Source: Bartonella sp. JB63 (lineage in GTDB: Bacteria > Pseudomonadota > Alphaproteobacteria > Rhizobiales > Rhizobiaceae). Taken from it: a DNA stretch of 64,000 bases. A program made the translations under genes and the position numbers. Below, piece after piece: positions 8,630 through 19,070 of the stretch; position 1 is the first letter of the stretch; each line of letters opens with the position of its first letter. Location: positions 434,001 through 498,000 of the forward strand of contig NZ_CP019788.1 in NCBI RefSeq assembly GCF_002022665.1. The letters run 5' to 3'. Below the pieces are notes generated by a model, which searched no databases, was not told the DNA's origin, and saw only the letters and a program-made list of their open reading frames with translations.

Positions 8630-9295
8630 ATGACATTATTTGATAATGAATTTAGTGCTCAAAAAAAAAATCAACGTCGCGGTTTCCTATTTATTCTTTC
8701 TTCACCTTCAGGTGCTGGTAAATCAACACTTTCACGGTTAATTCTGAAAGATAGGCAGTTAGAGCTTTCTATCAGTATGACAACGCGAGCAAGGCGACCT
8801 AGTGAAGTAGATGGTATTCATTATCATTTTATTTCAAAAAAGGAATTTGAACGTAAGTGTGCAGGAGATGAATTTATTGAATGGGCAGAAGTGCATGGGA
8901 ATTATTATGGAACTTTACGTGAAAGCGTTGAAAATGCATTGAGCACTGGTCGAGATATGTTATTTGATATTGATTATCAGGGGACCGAACAACTTCAAAA
9001 AAAAATGCCAGGAGATACTGTTTCTGTTTTTATTCTTCCTCCGTCAATGAAGGAGCTCGTTAGTCGTTTGCATCGTCGAGCAGAAGATAGCCAAGAAATT
9101 ATTAATTTGCGATTAAAGAATGCGCGAACAGAAATTCAACAATGGCACTCTTACGATTATATTGTGATTAACGAAGATTTAAATCAGTCTTTATTGCTTA
9201 TTAAATCAATTTATTTAGCAGAAACGATGAAACGTAAGCGTTGTTGTTTTCTTGAATCTTTCATTGATGAGCTTATTGCTGAAAAAATTGATTAG
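8630..9295 (+). CDS. gmk: Guanylate kinase
   Basis: Guanylate kinase phosphorylates GMP to GDP with ATP in purine nucleotide recycling. The 221-aa protein has the P-loop [10 protein letters not shown] at 24-33, the GMP-binding segments [19 protein letters not shown] and [12 protein letters not shown], and [11 protein letters not shown] short N-terminal extension precedes the P-loop, as in other Rhizobiales. The Bartonella-like order ends here: the next gene, rsmA, is convergent and its end is only 49 bp away. Confidence 0.95.
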   Translation: MTLFDNEFSAQKKNQRRGFLFILSSPSGAGKSTLSRLILKDRQLELSISMTTRARRPSEVDGIHYHFISKKEFERKCAGDEFIEWAEVHGNYYGTLRESVENALSTGRDMLFDIDYQGTEQLQKKMPGDTVSVFILPPSMKELVSRLHRRAEDSQEIINLRLKNARTEIQQWHSYDYIVINEDLNQSLLLIKSIYLAETMKRKRCCFLESFIDELIAEKID

Positions 9296-9344
9296 TATGC
9301 TTATCATTTTAAGGAAAGCTTCAAATTAACAAGAACTTTAGTTT

Positions 9345-10175
9345 TTAAATGATCAGGTTGGCTAAAGTTACAAATTCAGAGATAGAAAGTGTTTCTGCTC
9401 GGCGTGTTCCATCAATACCAGCTTTTTTTAAAAGCGTTTCACCTCCAATAGTTTTAAGACTTTGGCGTAGCATCTTGCGTCTTTGTCCAAAGGCAATTTT
9501 TGTTACAAGGCTTAATTTTTGTATAGAACAATCGAGAGGTTGTAAGCGTGGAATGATATGAACAACAGAAGAACTGACTTTTGGCTCTGGTATGAAGGCT
9601 TGAGGAGGAATATCAAAAGCAATTTTTGCGATGCTACGCCAACCAGTTAATATGCTGAGACGACCATAGTAAGGAGATTGGGAAGTTGTTGTAATACGCT
9701 TTGCGACTTCACGTTGAAACATTAAAGTCATTGACTCATAAAAAGGAGGCCATGATTTTGTTAAAAGCCAATTTAATAAGAGTTGTGTTCCAATATTATA
9801 TGGAAGATTTGCAATAATCCTTGGTTTTTCTTGATATACTTCAAAAAGTTTTGAGAAATCTTGTTTTAGTGCATCATTAAAAATAAGTTTGAGTCTTTTT
9901 GGATAGTGCTTTTCTATTTCTAAGAGAGCCGGCATACAACGCTCATCACGTTCTATCGCTGTTACAATAGCACCCTTTGCAAGTAAGGCACGAGTCAAAC
10001 CTCCAGGACCTGGCCCAATTTCAAGAACAGGTTTTCCTTCTATATTTCCTGCTTGATGAGCAATTTTAGTTGTTAAATTAAGATCAAAAATAAAATTCTG
10101 TCCCAAAGATTTATTAGCTTGTAGCTTATGTGTATTGATTACATTACGAAGAGGAGGAAGATTATCTATTAACAT
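9345..10175 (-). CDS. rsmA: 16S rRNA dimethyladenosine transferase (A1518/A1519)
   Basis: RsmA (KsgA) dimethylates two adjacent adenines near the 3' end of 16S rRNA, a late check in 30S assembly. The 276-aa protein has the SAM-binding motif [15 protein letters not shown] (51-65) and the catalytic NLPY at 123-126. The usual start [12 protein letters not shown] is at 23-34. Its first bases overlap the end of pdxA by 7 nt, so translation is likely coupled to it. It is the last gene of the lptG-lptD-surA-pdxA-rsmA run. Confidence 0.95.
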   Translation of the reverse strand: MLIDNLPPLRNVINTHKLQANKSLGQNFIFDLNLTTKIAHQAGNIEGKPVLEIGPGPGGLTRALLAKGAIVTAIERDERCMPALLEIEKHYPKRLKLIFNDALKQDFSKLFEVYQEKPRIIANLPYNIGTQLLLNWLLTKSWPPFYESMTLMFQREVAKRITTTSQSPYYGRLSILTGWRSIAKIAFDIPPQAFIPEPKVSSSVVHIIPRLQPLDCSIQKLSLVTKIAFGQRRKMLRQSLKTIGGETLLKKAGIDGTRRAETLSISEFVTLANLII

Positions 10176-11179
10176 GTGATTGGATTATTTTTCGCAAGTT
10201 GGTCTGCAAGTTGAAGAGCAGCAATAAAACTTTCAGGAGAGGCTATTCCTTTATCTGCAATATCAAAAGCAGTGCCATGGTCTGGAGAAGTTCGGATGAA
10301 GGGTAATCCTAAGGTAACATTAACAGTAGTATCAAAGTCTAATGTTTTAACAGGAATAAGAGCTTGATCATGGTACATACAAAGAGCAGCATCATATGCA
10401 TGCCTTGCACGTTCATGAAACATTATATCAGGAGAGAGAGGGCCTATAATATTAAGACCCTTTTTTTTAAGATGTTCAATAGCAGGAATAATAATTTTTG
10501 TCTCTTCTTTCCCTATTGTACCATTTTCTCCAGCGTGAGGATTAAGACCAGCAACGGCTAAGCGGGGTGAAGCTATTGCAAATTTAGTTTTTAAATCGTT
10601 TTCAGTAGTCAATGCAGTTTTAATGATTAATTTGCAAGTAAGATATGAGGAAACTTCATTAAGTGGAATATGAATAGTAATTGGTACTGTTTTTAATCGA
10701 GGTCCAGATAACATCATAACTGGATGATATTGTTTATTGGAAGATTTTTGAGCAAGATAAGCAAGAAATTCAGTATGACCTGGAAAGTGAAATCCAGTGT
10801 CATAGAGAGTTTTTTTGGCAATAGGACAAGTAATTAGCGCACGCGCATAACCATTTTGAATTAACTGAACACTGCGTTCGATTGCTTCAATGATTCCAGC
10901 AGCATTATTCGGTGAAGGTAATCCTAGTTGATCACTTTGTCGATTTTTTAAGGGAATTATAGGAAGAGATATTGGAAAATCTTCTACAAGATTGTGGGTA
11001 GAAATAGATTTTATATCAATATTAAGTCGTAAAAAACGAGCACGCGAACGAATAACTCCAGGATCAGCTAAAAGAGCAAAAGGCGGAATTTTACGTATAT
11101 TACGCATATTCCAAGCTTTTATAACAATCTCAGGACCAATTCCTGCTGGGTCGCCACTGCTAACGATTAGTGGAGCCAT
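10169..11179 (-). CDS. pdxA: 4-hydroxythreonine-4-phosphate dehydrogenase
   Basis: PdxA oxidises 4-phosphohydroxy-L-threonine in the deoxyxylulose-5-phosphate-dependent pathway to pyridoxal phosphate. The 336-aa sequence opens with [12 protein letters not shown]. It contains the three metal-binding histidines His135 (PGHTEF), His215 (NPHAGENG) and His270 (MYHDQALIP), so it should be active. The start codon overlaps the upstream surA-like stop (TAATG, one shared base). Clustering with surA and rsmA is the classical proteobacterial arrangement. Confidence 0.95.
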   Translation of the reverse strand: MAPLIVSSGDPAGIGPEIVIKAWNMRNIRKIPPFALLADPGVIRSRARFLRLNIDIKSISTHNLVEDFPISLPIIPLKNRQSDQLGLPSPNNAAGIIEAIERSVQLIQNGYARALITCPIAKKTLYDTGFHFPGHTEFLAYLAQKSSNKQYHPVMMLSGPRLKTVPITIHIPLNEVSSYLTCKLIIKTALTTENDLKTKFAIASPRLAVAGLNPHAGENGTIGKEETKIIIPAIEHLKKKGLNIIGPLSPDIMFHERARHAYDAALCMYHDQALIPVKTLDFDTTVNVTLGLPFIRTSPDHGTAFDIADKGIASPESFIAALQLADQLAKNNPITC

Positions 11180-12138
11180 TATGAGTTTTGAATACGCGCT
11201 GTTTGTCTCAATTCTTTTAAATATTTTTCACTGAGAGCTTCAAGAAGTTGGGGAATATTTTTTTTTTGATGATCTTGGATGGAAAATATAAGTCGGGCTA
11301 CGCGATCATCAGAAACTCTTTTTATTTGACAGACAGCAAGAGCTTCAATTCCATATTGAGTTTCTTGGAAGTTGGTCATTTTTCCAGCTGGTGTTGCAAG
11401 GATAGCTTTTTCCCAATTTTGAGGAAGCTGAGGCTCCAAAAATTTTCCTAAATGACGAATAGTAACATCTAAAATACCTTTTGCTTGGTTCTTAGCGTTA
11501 TGACATCCACGGAAATTTGAACGGAACTTATTTGCTTCTTTCTTACGTTTTTCTAGAATTGCTGACCGACGATGTTCAGGAATAACAAAAATAATTCGTT
11601 GTAATGTATACTCGTTTGTTGAAGGTTTTACACCACCATTTTTTAATATTCTATGCGCAGCTTCTTGTTCTGTAAGTGCTCCACCTTCAGCTTGATAACG
11701 AGCATTAACAAGACGTCCCCAACCCATTTGTCCCGAAATATATGCTTTAAAGTGCTCTACTGTAACATCAGTTTGAGTAAGCATTCGATTGAGTTGATCA
11801 ACAGTCATATTATTTTGTGCTGCAAAATTTTCAAAAGCACTTTCAATTTCATCTTTGCTAACTTCAATATTCCGCCGCTTTATTTCATTATTTTTGAGAA
11901 CTTCATCAATAAGTTCGTTTTTAGCTTGTGCGGCCAGATTTCCTTGTTTCTGTTGCAATTTGAGAAAAGCAATACGCTTTTGAATATCATAACTTGTAAT
12001 AGCATTGCCATTAACTGTGACGACAACTGAAGTTTGTGCGAAAACTGGTGATGTAAAAAATGTGCTTACCGGTAAACTGCTTATATTCAAAGAAGTGATA
12101 CAGAATAAAGCAAGAGCACTATTTTTTAGTATATTCAT
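11179..12138 (-). CDS. surA: SurA-like periplasmic chaperone / peptidyl-prolyl isomerase
   Basis: The protein has an N-terminal signal peptide ending near FAQ (about residue 35), a SurA_N domain starting VTVNGNAITSYDIQKRI, and a C-terminal parvulin-like (PPIC) segment from about 175 with weak match to the rotamase consensus. SurA escorts outer-membrane proteins, including LptD, through the periplasm. At 319 aa it is shorter than E. coli SurA (428 aa) because only one parvulin-like domain is present, as in other Rhizobiales. It lies directly downstream of lptD, its best-known client. Isomerase activity is uncertain; the chaperone role is inferred from family and context. Confidence 0.85.
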   Translation of the reverse strand: MNILKNSALALFCITSLNISSLPVSTFFTSPVFAQTSVVVTVNGNAITSYDIQKRIAFLKLQQKQGNLAAQAKNELIDEVLKNNEIKRRNIEVSKDEIESAFENFAAQNNMTVDQLNRMLTQTDVTVEHFKAYISGQMGWGRLVNARYQAEGGALTEQEAAHRILKNGGVKPSTNEYTLQRIIFVIPEHRRSAILEKRKKEANKFRSNFRGCHNAKNQAKGILDVTIRHLGKFLEPQLPQNWEKAILATPAGKMTNFQETQYGIEALAVCQIKRVSDDRVARLIFSIQDHQKKNIPQLLEALSEKYLKELRQTARIQNS

Positions 12139-12253
12139 GTAAGTAAACCTTTACATTGTTAATCAATTCTCATCTATTACCTAAAATATATGTTTTTCTG
12201 AATAAAAACAATGATAGGTTAAGATCTATATGTTCTCTATTATAAATCTGATT

Positions 12254-14608
12254 TTATTTTTTGCCAATATCTGCGATTGTACGTAATGAAAAAGAAAAAT
12301 TAAAACTTTTTAAAGCTATATTGCTTTCTGGATTAGTTACCTTTTGATAGCCGAACTTTATCCCAAAACATTCATCCATATAACTGAGATTTATTCCTTG
12401 TTTTACCAAAGTATTAGATACTAAATCATAACTGGCATTATTATTTATAGACCAATAGTTGGAAAATTTAAGTCCCACTTGAAAGGAAATCTCTTGCCGA
12501 TCTTGCCTATGTTCATCACTTGGTTGATTTGAAATATAAGCATATTGCATAGATGCCCAAAAATTCGACCATTTTTGTGATGCTTCTAATTCACCACGGC
12601 GAATTTTCCCTGTTTTTTTATAAAAACGTCCACGAGACGCTATAGAAAAACCATGATTATGATTTGCCTCAAACATTGTCACATAATCTGAACGTGCTGT
12701 CTCAAGGCCGGAGTGAGCACCTACGTTGATAAAGTCTTGTTCTACGAACGAGTTTTTTCCTGCGAGATGAAATGATTGTCCAACAAGTCCGTAAAGCGAC
12801 CAATTATTATTAAAACTTCCGGAATATCTAAGACCTATATTTGCTCTTGTTCCACCTTCTGTACGATCATAGCCAGAGAATTTATCTCTTTGAAATAAGG
12901 TAGTTGTATCAAATACAAGGCTTTGAGCATCTTCATTTGGTAGTCGTCCGACATATTGTTCGTTATTACGGATAAAAATTTGTGCTATTGGCTCTAGTAT
13001 ATGTGCTGAAATTCCAGCATTGATAAGAAAAGGATAACGCAATTCCAAACCTGCTGTTGCCATGCTACGGATTGTTGAGGAAGCAATATTAAAATTTTTA
13101 AAAGAGCCATTTTCTATGTTAACAATATAGTTATTGTGAGTATTTATTATACTTGTATCAATGCGTAAAGCAAAGATGGGGGTTAGTATTAAGCCATCTT
13201 TGGTATTGAAACGTTTTTTCCATTCTAGTTCGCTAGTCAAACGAAAACTGTTTCCAGCTATACCGGAAAGTTGAGGAGATTTGAGCGGATAACCTTGCCA
13301 ATTTTTATTACTCAAGTCAGCATGACGACGATAAATTGATTGCATATTACTAAGAAAGGTAAGCTTTCCAGTATAGACTGATTTATTGGGTGTAAAAGAA
13401 TAATCAATGCTGGGTAAAGTCCATGCTTGTTGAGAATGACGTTCTTTGAGAATATCTTTAAGCGTCGAATTTTGGATATTGAAACGGTAGAAACGCATAT
13501 CAAAGTAATTTTGATTTGCAAGGCCATTTAAATAAAACTGGGAAATTTGTACAGGGTTGCTATAATTTTCAAGTTTGTATGTACGACTAAAATCTCGGTC
13601 AGACTGTGTAAAGATATTCCAACCATAAACCCAACGTGAATTAATACGAAAGTCACCTTTTGTTGCTAACATATAACGATTTGTGTACTGTGAATCAATT
13701 TTATCATTACCGAAGTTATTAGGGTTGATTTGGTATATATGAGCAAAGTGGATGTTATAATAGCCTGTTTTTAAACGTTGATGCCATGTTCCCTCAGTTA
13801 AAAGTCCTTGTTTTTTATAGATCGTAGCAGAAAGTGTGAAATCATTATAAAGTGATAAATTCCAGAAATAAGAATTTTTTAAGCCAATACCAAGATTACC
13901 AGCATAAGAAAGATGAGGAGTAAGAAGACCGCTGGCACGTTTTAATGTTGGATCGGGGAGTTCGATAATTGGAAAGTATAAAATTGGGACGCCGAAAGTT
14001 TCAAAATAGCCGTTTTCAAATCGAATTGTTTTTTTTACATTGTCCCATATGATCTTTTTTGCTTTGATTTGCCAAGAGACTGCACCATTTGATTTGTTAT
14101 GGCAAAGCTCACATGCTGTATAGATAGCATTATTGAAAATTGTTATTTGATTCCTGCTGCGTTTAGCATTTTCAGCTTCGAAGTGTGTATTGTTAGTTGT
14201 TTTAATACGTAAAGAATTTACAAAACCTTCTCCAAAGTCTTTTGTCATGTCAATATAATTAGAATAGATTTCATTTCCATCTTTTTGAATGATCTTAACA
14301 TTTCCTTGCGCTATGACACGTCCTGTTTTTTGATTGTAAATGATTCTTTGAGCGATAGCTCTATTATCATCATATTTAATTTGGACATTTCCTTGTGCAG
14401 AAATAGTGTTTGCATCATGATTGTAAATGAGTTTATCAGCAGAGAGTAAGAAAGGACTTTTTGTATTTTGGAGATGATTTTGAAGAAAAGGATTAGGATT
14501 TTGTGCTGTTGCAGAATGAGATATAAGGATATCTCCAGAAAAACTGATGAGGCTTTTTACAATCAATATTCTCAGTTTTGTTAAAATTCTCCTTTTACTT
14601 GCTAACAT
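12254..14608 (-). CDS. lptD: LPS-assembly outer-membrane protein LptD
   Basis: LptD is the beta-barrel that, with LptE, inserts lipopolysaccharide into the outer leaflet. The 784-aa protein has a long basic N-terminal region with a signal-like hydrophobic stretch, an OstA/LptA-like beta-jellyroll (about 55-150) with repeated AQGNVQI/AQGNVKI strands, and a C-terminal barrel. Cysteines at 166 and 169 (CELC) and near 747 are candidates for the disulfides that lock the barrel to the periplasmic domain. It is 6 bp downstream of lptG and 115 bp upstream of the surA-like gene. The protein is of normal length for Rhizobiales. Confidence 0.94.
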   Translation of the reverse strand: MLASKRRILTKLRILIVKSLISFSGDILISHSATAQNPNPFLQNHLQNTKSPFLLSADKLIYNHDANTISAQGNVQIKYDDNRAIAQRIIYNQKTGRVIAQGNVKIIQKDGNEIYSNYIDMTKDFGEGFVNSLRIKTTNNTHFEAENAKRSRNQITIFNNAIYTACELCHNKSNGAVSWQIKAKKIIWDNVKKTIRFENGYFETFGVPILYFPIIELPDPTLKRASGLLTPHLSYAGNLGIGLKNSYFWNLSLYNDFTLSATIYKKQGLLTEGTWHQRLKTGYYNIHFAHIYQINPNNFGNDKIDSQYTNRYMLATKGDFRINSRWVYGWNIFTQSDRDFSRTYKLENYSNPVQISQFYLNGLANQNYFDMRFYRFNIQNSTLKDILKERHSQQAWTLPSIDYSFTPNKSVYTGKLTFLSNMQSIYRRHADLSNKNWQGYPLKSPQLSGIAGNSFRLTSELEWKKRFNTKDGLILTPIFALRIDTSIINTHNNYIVNIENGSFKNFNIASSTIRSMATAGLELRYPFLINAGISAHILEPIAQIFIRNNEQYVGRLPNEDAQSLVFDTTTLFQRDKFSGYDRTEGGTRANIGLRYSGSFNNNWSLYGLVGQSFHLAGKNSFVEQDFINVGAHSGLETARSDYVTMFEANHNHGFSIASRGRFYKKTGKIRRGELEASQKWSNFWASMQYAYISNQPSDEHRQDRQEISFQVGLKFSNYWSINNNASYDLVSNTLVKQGINLSYMDECFGIKFGYQKVTNPESNIALKSFNFSFSLRTIADIGKK

Positions 14609-14614
14609 TTTTAC

Positions 14615-15712
14615 TTAACCATCCTCTGTATAAAGTAAAAAGGAAATTCCAAAAAACAATGCCACTATAACTGGTACCCAAGCAGCAGTGATTGGAGAAA
14701 TATAACCAGCGTTACCAAAACTTCGAACGAGCACAGAAATAACATAAAGTATAAATCCTGCAATTACACTACCAATAATTGATGTTGAGGATTGTCCAAA
14801 CCTTGTAAATTTTAATGACACGGTTGCTGCAATGAGAGTCATTGCCACAAGTAACATCGGTAACGCAATTAGTGATTGTAAATGCATATCAAATTGATTA
14901 GCAGAATAACCAAATGAGCGTGCAACGGCAATTTTTTTTGGTAATTTGTAAAATGGAATAGTTACAGGGTCAGCTAAATACTCAGTTAAAAATTCTGGTT
15001 TTAAGTGAGTTTTTATTCGTAATTCAGTAAATTTTTCAGGTGTTTGTCCTATTTTATAGATTGTTCCATTTGTTAATAACCAAGTACCATTTGTCAATGT
15101 TGCTTTTTTAGTATTAATCCAGTTTTTTACTGTTTCATTCTCATTATATTGTACAAAAGTTGCATCAATAAGAGAAAGACAAAGACCTTGATGTATGATT
15201 GATTTGGCTCCAATGGTTGTTCTTCCTAAATTTGTGTGTTGTGTTAACCATGGAATGCGTGTGTTGCTGCTAGATATTTGGATATTATTATTGCGCCATG
15301 CTGCTATCATTTTTTCTGCTTGGTAAGAGCTCCATGCAGCAAGTGGATTAACGAGAAGGATAGAGAATAGTCCGAAGAGAAAAGCTCCAAAACAAGCTGG
15401 TGTAAGAAATTGCCATGCAGAAATACCAATTGAACGAGCGACAACAAGCTCAAATTTTCGGTTAAGCGAGATAAGCATTGTCATCGCAGAAAATAGTGCA
15501 ATAAAGGGGAAGAGTTGTTGCATAATAAAGGGGATGCGCAGCAATGAAATAAAAAATGCTCCTTTTACAGTATAATGAGGGAGCAACGCTAATCGGCTAG
15601 AGTTTTCTGTAAAGTCAATTAAGAGGGTGAGGATAAAGATACCCAGTAAAAAATAACAGATTGTTTTGAGATAAAGTACGAAAAAATATCGTCCAAGCGT
15701 CGATCCAATCAT
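14615..15712 (-). CDS. lptG: LPS export ABC transporter permease LptG
   Basis: LptG, with LptF and the ATPase LptB, extracts LPS from the inner membrane and pushes it onto the Lpt bridge. The 365-aa protein has three N-terminal and three C-terminal membrane helices around a periplasmic beta-jellyroll (about 130-260), the YjgP/YjgQ topology. The start MIGSTLGRYFFVLYLKT and the coupling-helix region NRKFELVVARSIGIS are typical. It is tightly linked to lptD but separated from lptF by 487 bp, whereas the two permease genes are normally adjacent. Confidence 0.92.
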   Translation of the reverse strand: MIGSTLGRYFFVLYLKTICYFLLGIFILTLLIDFTENSSRLALLPHYTVKGAFFISLLRIPFIMQQLFPFIALFSAMTMLISLNRKFELVVARSIGISAWQFLTPACFGAFLFGLFSILLVNPLAAWSSYQAEKMIAAWRNNNIQISSSNTRIPWLTQHTNLGRTTIGAKSIIHQGLCLSLIDATFVQYNENETVKNWINTKKATLTNGTWLLTNGTIYKIGQTPEKFTELRIKTHLKPEFLTEYLADPVTIPFYKLPKKIAVARSFGYSANQFDMHLQSLIALPMLLVAMTLIAATVSLKFTRFGQSSTSIIGSVIAGFILYVISVLVRSFGNAGYISPITAAWVPVIVALFFGISFLLYTEDG

Positions 15713-16199
15713 GATAGCTTATCCAAAGGATATAAGAATTGCAATGTGTAGATATCATGATGCATGTGAATATTCAATAAAGCGCAAAGTAGCTTTGCCA
15801 TAAGAGTTTATAAACTATATGATTGATATGCTCTTATCACAAAATTACAAAGGGCTAATTAAGGTTTCTGTATTTTGAAACTTTACCGATACGATAAATC
15901 ACTAATTTGATTTATATTAGCAAAATAATTGCAAGAATGATTTTGTATAATATGCAATTTTTAGATAATAATGATCTTTGAAGATTTTTCATATATTTAC
16001 GTTGTAGAAAAAAATCTTGTAATTTGTCAAAAATTGTAACTTTCTATAACTATGTTTCGATTCAACCAATATAATCCCTATACTTAATATTTTCTCTAGA
16101 AAATGGTATATCAAAAATAAATTATGTACCACGTTGAGATTTAGGATGGAAAAGTAGCTAAGTAATAAACTTAGCTATTGCTAGCTTTTTTCATTATCA
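15713..16199. other. 487-bp non-coding gap between lptF and lptG
   Basis: No plausible reading frame is present. The stretch is AT-rich with many stops in all frames. It contains the lptF terminator hairpin at its upper end and must hold a promoter for lptG-lptD-surA-pdxA-rsmA. I found no repeat or mobile-element signature that explains the separation of two genes that are usually contiguous. Confidence 0.4.
16147..16177 (-). terminator. Hairpin terminator after lptF
   Basis: A perfect 9-bp stem, TAGCTAAGT/ACTTAGCTA (16155-16163 and 16169-16177, 5-nt loop), is followed on the minus strand by CTTTTCC. It sits 23 bp after the lptF stop. The T-run is short, so efficiency is unclear, but the place and symmetry suggest that lptF is transcribed apart from lptG. 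Confidence 0.6.
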
Positions 16200-17354
16200 T
16201 TATAAATTAATTTGTTGTGATTTTTTTTGAAAAATTTTTTGAATGGTATCATTAAATTTTGCAAAGACAACAATTTTACGGTTTGTAAGCAACATAAATA
16301 AGGTTAATATGCTTATTCCTATCGGAATGATATAAAGTAGTGGGATATAAACAGGGTTATTTTCTATTTTTTGCGCAAAAAAATATCCTAACCAATAAAT
16401 TAATAAGGAGAAGCTAATTACAGAAAAAGTTTCAGATATATACGCTTGTCGATATGAACGTGCATTTCCCGCTATAAATACTGCGATTAATGCAAAAACG
16501 ATAGGATGGAAACATTCTGTAAGACGACGGTGAAATTCTGCTCTATATTGAAGTGGTTTTCGTTGATAATGAGGATCATTTGGATTAGGATTTAATAAAT
16601 AAGAAAGAGGTCGATCTTTAGGATAAATATTCGGTATTCTCTTATTGGAAATAAATTCGCTCAGATTAAAGGTATGGGAGCTAAATTTGATAATTGAAAC
16701 ATTATCATTTTTATAATCAATCCTTTCTATTTCGCCATCGTTGAGAATTAAAAAATTGCCTTTATTATTAGTAATTATTCCTTTTTTTGCATAATAAAAA
16801 AGACCAAACTGAGGATCACGCTGATCAGCAATGAAAAGGCGCTCAATGGTTCCGTTGGTATTTTGTTTACCAATTTCTATGTAAAGATTTTTAGTTAATT
16901 CTTGGAAGCTACCTTCACGAATGAAAAGATTAATAAGATCAGAATGAGTATTTGCTAACATTTGTCGCATATTAAGACGCGCATTAGGAGCAATAAAATT
17001 AGTAATAGAAAAGGAAATTAATGAAGTAAAAATGGCTAAAAGAAGAATTGGCTTCCAAATAATATTTTTTGATATCCCTGATGCGCTGATAACAACTAAT
17101 TCTGAATCTTTATTCATTGTTGAAAGAATGATGGTAATTGCAATGACTAATGCGAATGGCATAACAAGAGAAGTAACAGAAGGAATTAATAGGGATGAAA
17201 AATGTAAAACTGTTAAGAATGTTTGTCTGCTCGTTGTAAGAAAATTGATTTTTGCAAGGATTTGTATTGTCCAACTGATACCAATTGCTCCAATCATTAC
17301 AGTACAAAAAAGAAGAAAAATGCGTTTTAATATATATAATTCAATAATACGCAT
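16200..17354 (-). CDS. lptF: LPS export ABC transporter permease LptF
   Basis: LptF is the second permease of the LptB2FG exporter. The 384-aa protein starts MRIIELYILKRIFLLFCTVMIG and has the six-helix YjgP/YjgQ layout with a periplasmic domain at about 125-275. The NKDSELVVISASGIS segment is the cytoplasmic coupling helix that docks on LptB. The C-terminus ends in a short polar tail after the last helix. It appears to be a monocistronic gene here, with a hairpin behind it and 487 bp to lptG. Confidence 0.92.
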   Translation of the reverse strand: MRIIELYILKRIFLLFCTVMIGAIGISWTIQILAKINFLTTSRQTFLTVLHFSSLLIPSVTSLVMPFALVIAITIILSTMNKDSELVVISASGISKNIIWKPILLLAIFTSLISFSITNFIAPNARLNMRQMLANTHSDLINLFIREGSFQELTKNLYIEIGKQNTNGTIERLFIADQRDPQFGLFYYAKKGIITNNKGNFLILNDGEIERIDYKNDNVSIIKFSSHTFNLSEFISNKRIPNIYPKDRPLSYLLNPNPNDPHYQRKPLQYRAEFHRRLTECFHPIVFALIAVFIAGNARSYRQAYISETFSVISFSLLIYWLGYFFAQKIENNPVYIPLLYIIPIGISILTLFMLLTNRKIVVFAKFNDTIQKIFQKKSQQINL

Positions 17355-18465
17355 AAAATAGATGTTATCCTTAGTCTTTCATTCATTTTAAAATAGGTAT
17401 TCTATCATGCGTTAAATTAAACATATAATCAAAATTTAAAGATTTTCTTTATTATATTACACATGTTTCTAATGGATAAGAGAAGATGGTTAACCAATCT
17501 TCATTTATTGTACTATATTATATTTTCAGTTATGGTCTACACAAAAAGTATAGATTATGAAATAAATAGGCTTTTTAACTTATCTAAAACATTATTTTAA
17601 TTATATAAATAACTGATTTATAAATATAATTATTAATTCATTAATTTGAATAATAAGTTTCAAATAAAGCAATATTTTTTCAATTTCTCTTATTTTGAAT
17701 TAAAAAAACATTTTATTTATATCTCATAAAAAAGACCGATCTCTTAATAAGATCATTTGAAAAAGAAATCAAGACGTTTCGTTCTGAACGATTTGGATTA
17801 GAGGCAATTGTAATATTAAGGATGATTAAATATGATGAAGGTGTTAGCTTATTACTATATAAAATAAATATAATATTATGCTTATTTCGACATTTATGAA
17901 TGTTTTTGAAAATAGTAAGACTTAAAATTAAGCTGAATTAACAAGAGAAGACGATGAATCCAGATATTATTTTTTATATTTAAAAGTTTATATTCTGTTT
18001 ACATGAGTATGTATCTTTGTTCTTGAGATAAATTAATGTATATCTGCGATATTTCCAACTCAATTTGATACACAAAAGCTGAAACTGTGGACAAAGCATG
18101 AAATAATCTTAATAGAAACAATAAGAAAATAATAAAAATCTTCTAAGATTATTTAGATTAATAAGACGAAATTTGCTAGATTCAGTTTTTATGATTACTA
18201 TGTAAATTTTTAGATTAGTTGAAATATCAATATAGAAGTGAATGGTACAATATAAATACTAGAAATAGTAAAAAGAAAATATATTAATAATCCTATTTTT
18301 TTACTTAAATAAGAATAATATGATCTTATAAATATCAAGATATGATATTATTTTAAAGGATATAATTATTAAAGTAAGATGAGATTTTCAACTCTAGCTT
18401 ACTTTATTGTATCAAAATGCTAAAGCCTTAATAGTGCTTTGTGATGAAAAGTATTGAGGATTAAA
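17355..18465. other. 1.1-kb gap without recognisable genes
   Basis: This stretch between divergent lptF and holC is extremely AT-rich, with dense stops in all frames. In many Rhizobiales the leucyl aminopeptidase gene pepA lies between lptF and holC. I could not recognise any pepA remnant, so a full decay or deletion is only an inference. The one structured element is the hairpin near 18372-18404. Confidence 0.4.
18372..18412 (+). terminator. Hairpin upstream of holC, possible old terminator
   Basis: AAGTAAG (18372-18378) pairs with CTTACTT (18398-18404). The inner GAG/CTC extends the stem with a mismatch, and a T-rich tail TATTGTAT follows. On the plus strand this is terminator-like, although no gene precedes it now. 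It could be left over from a lost plus-strand gene or act in the holC leader. Confidence 0.35.
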
Positions 18466-18915
18466 ATGGTCGATATTCTTTTCTATCATTTGACGAAGTC
18501 AACTCTAAAAGAGACTTTACCTGTTTTAGTTGAGCGTGCATTAAAGCGTTTTGGTAGAGTAACAATACAATGTATGAGTAAAGAACAATGCAATTTTATA
18601 GATGTTTGTTTATGGGTTTATGCTGATGAATCATTTATTGCACATGGAACAGAATATGATAAATATCCAGATTTACAACCTGTATTCCTTACTACAGGAC
18701 AAGAAAATCCGAATGATTCGAAAGTGCGCTTTCTTATAGAGGGAGCAGTTTGTTCAGATATTGATATTTATCAACGACTTGTAATTATGTTTGATGGTCA
18801 TAATGATGCTCAATTGAATCTTATTCGTAAGCAGTGGAAAGAATATAAAACAAAAAATTATAATTTAACTTATTGGCAGCAAACTGAAGATCATCGTTGG
18901 GAGCAGCGAGTTTGA
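18466..18915 (+). CDS. holC: DNA polymerase III chi subunit
   Basis: HolC links the clamp loader (via psi) to SSB at the replication fork. The protein begins MVDILFYHLTKSTLKETLPVL, and the central segment DVCLWVYADESFIAHGTEYDKYPDLQPVFLTT matches the chi family core. It is 149 aa from the ATG at 18466. A TTG at 18454 opens the same frame, but TGAGGA at 18455-18460 is the ribosome-binding site for the ATG and lies inside that extension. The gene stands alone between AT-rich spacers. Confidence 0.88.
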   Translation: MVDILFYHLTKSTLKETLPVLVERALKRFGRVTIQCMSKEQCNFIDVCLWVYADESFIAHGTEYDKYPDLQPVFLTTGQENPNDSKVRFLIEGAVCSDIDIYQRLVIMFDGHNDAQLNLIRKQWKEYKTKNYNLTYWQQTEDHRWEQRV

Positions 18916-19070
18916 TGAACAAGATATCTTTTTTTGATTTTTATCAGTATTTAAGAAACATAAATTCAGAGTTCTTTATTGTGAAATAATCAAGAAGAAA
19001 TTGTTGAGTTTTTTATGGTTTTTATTTTAGAATTGATGAAAATAGCCTAAGATTAGAATATTCAAATGGA

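Noticed and set aside
11653-12030. 125-codon plus-strand frame opposite the surA-like gene
   Set aside because: Antisense to a gene with clear signal peptide and SurA_N domain.
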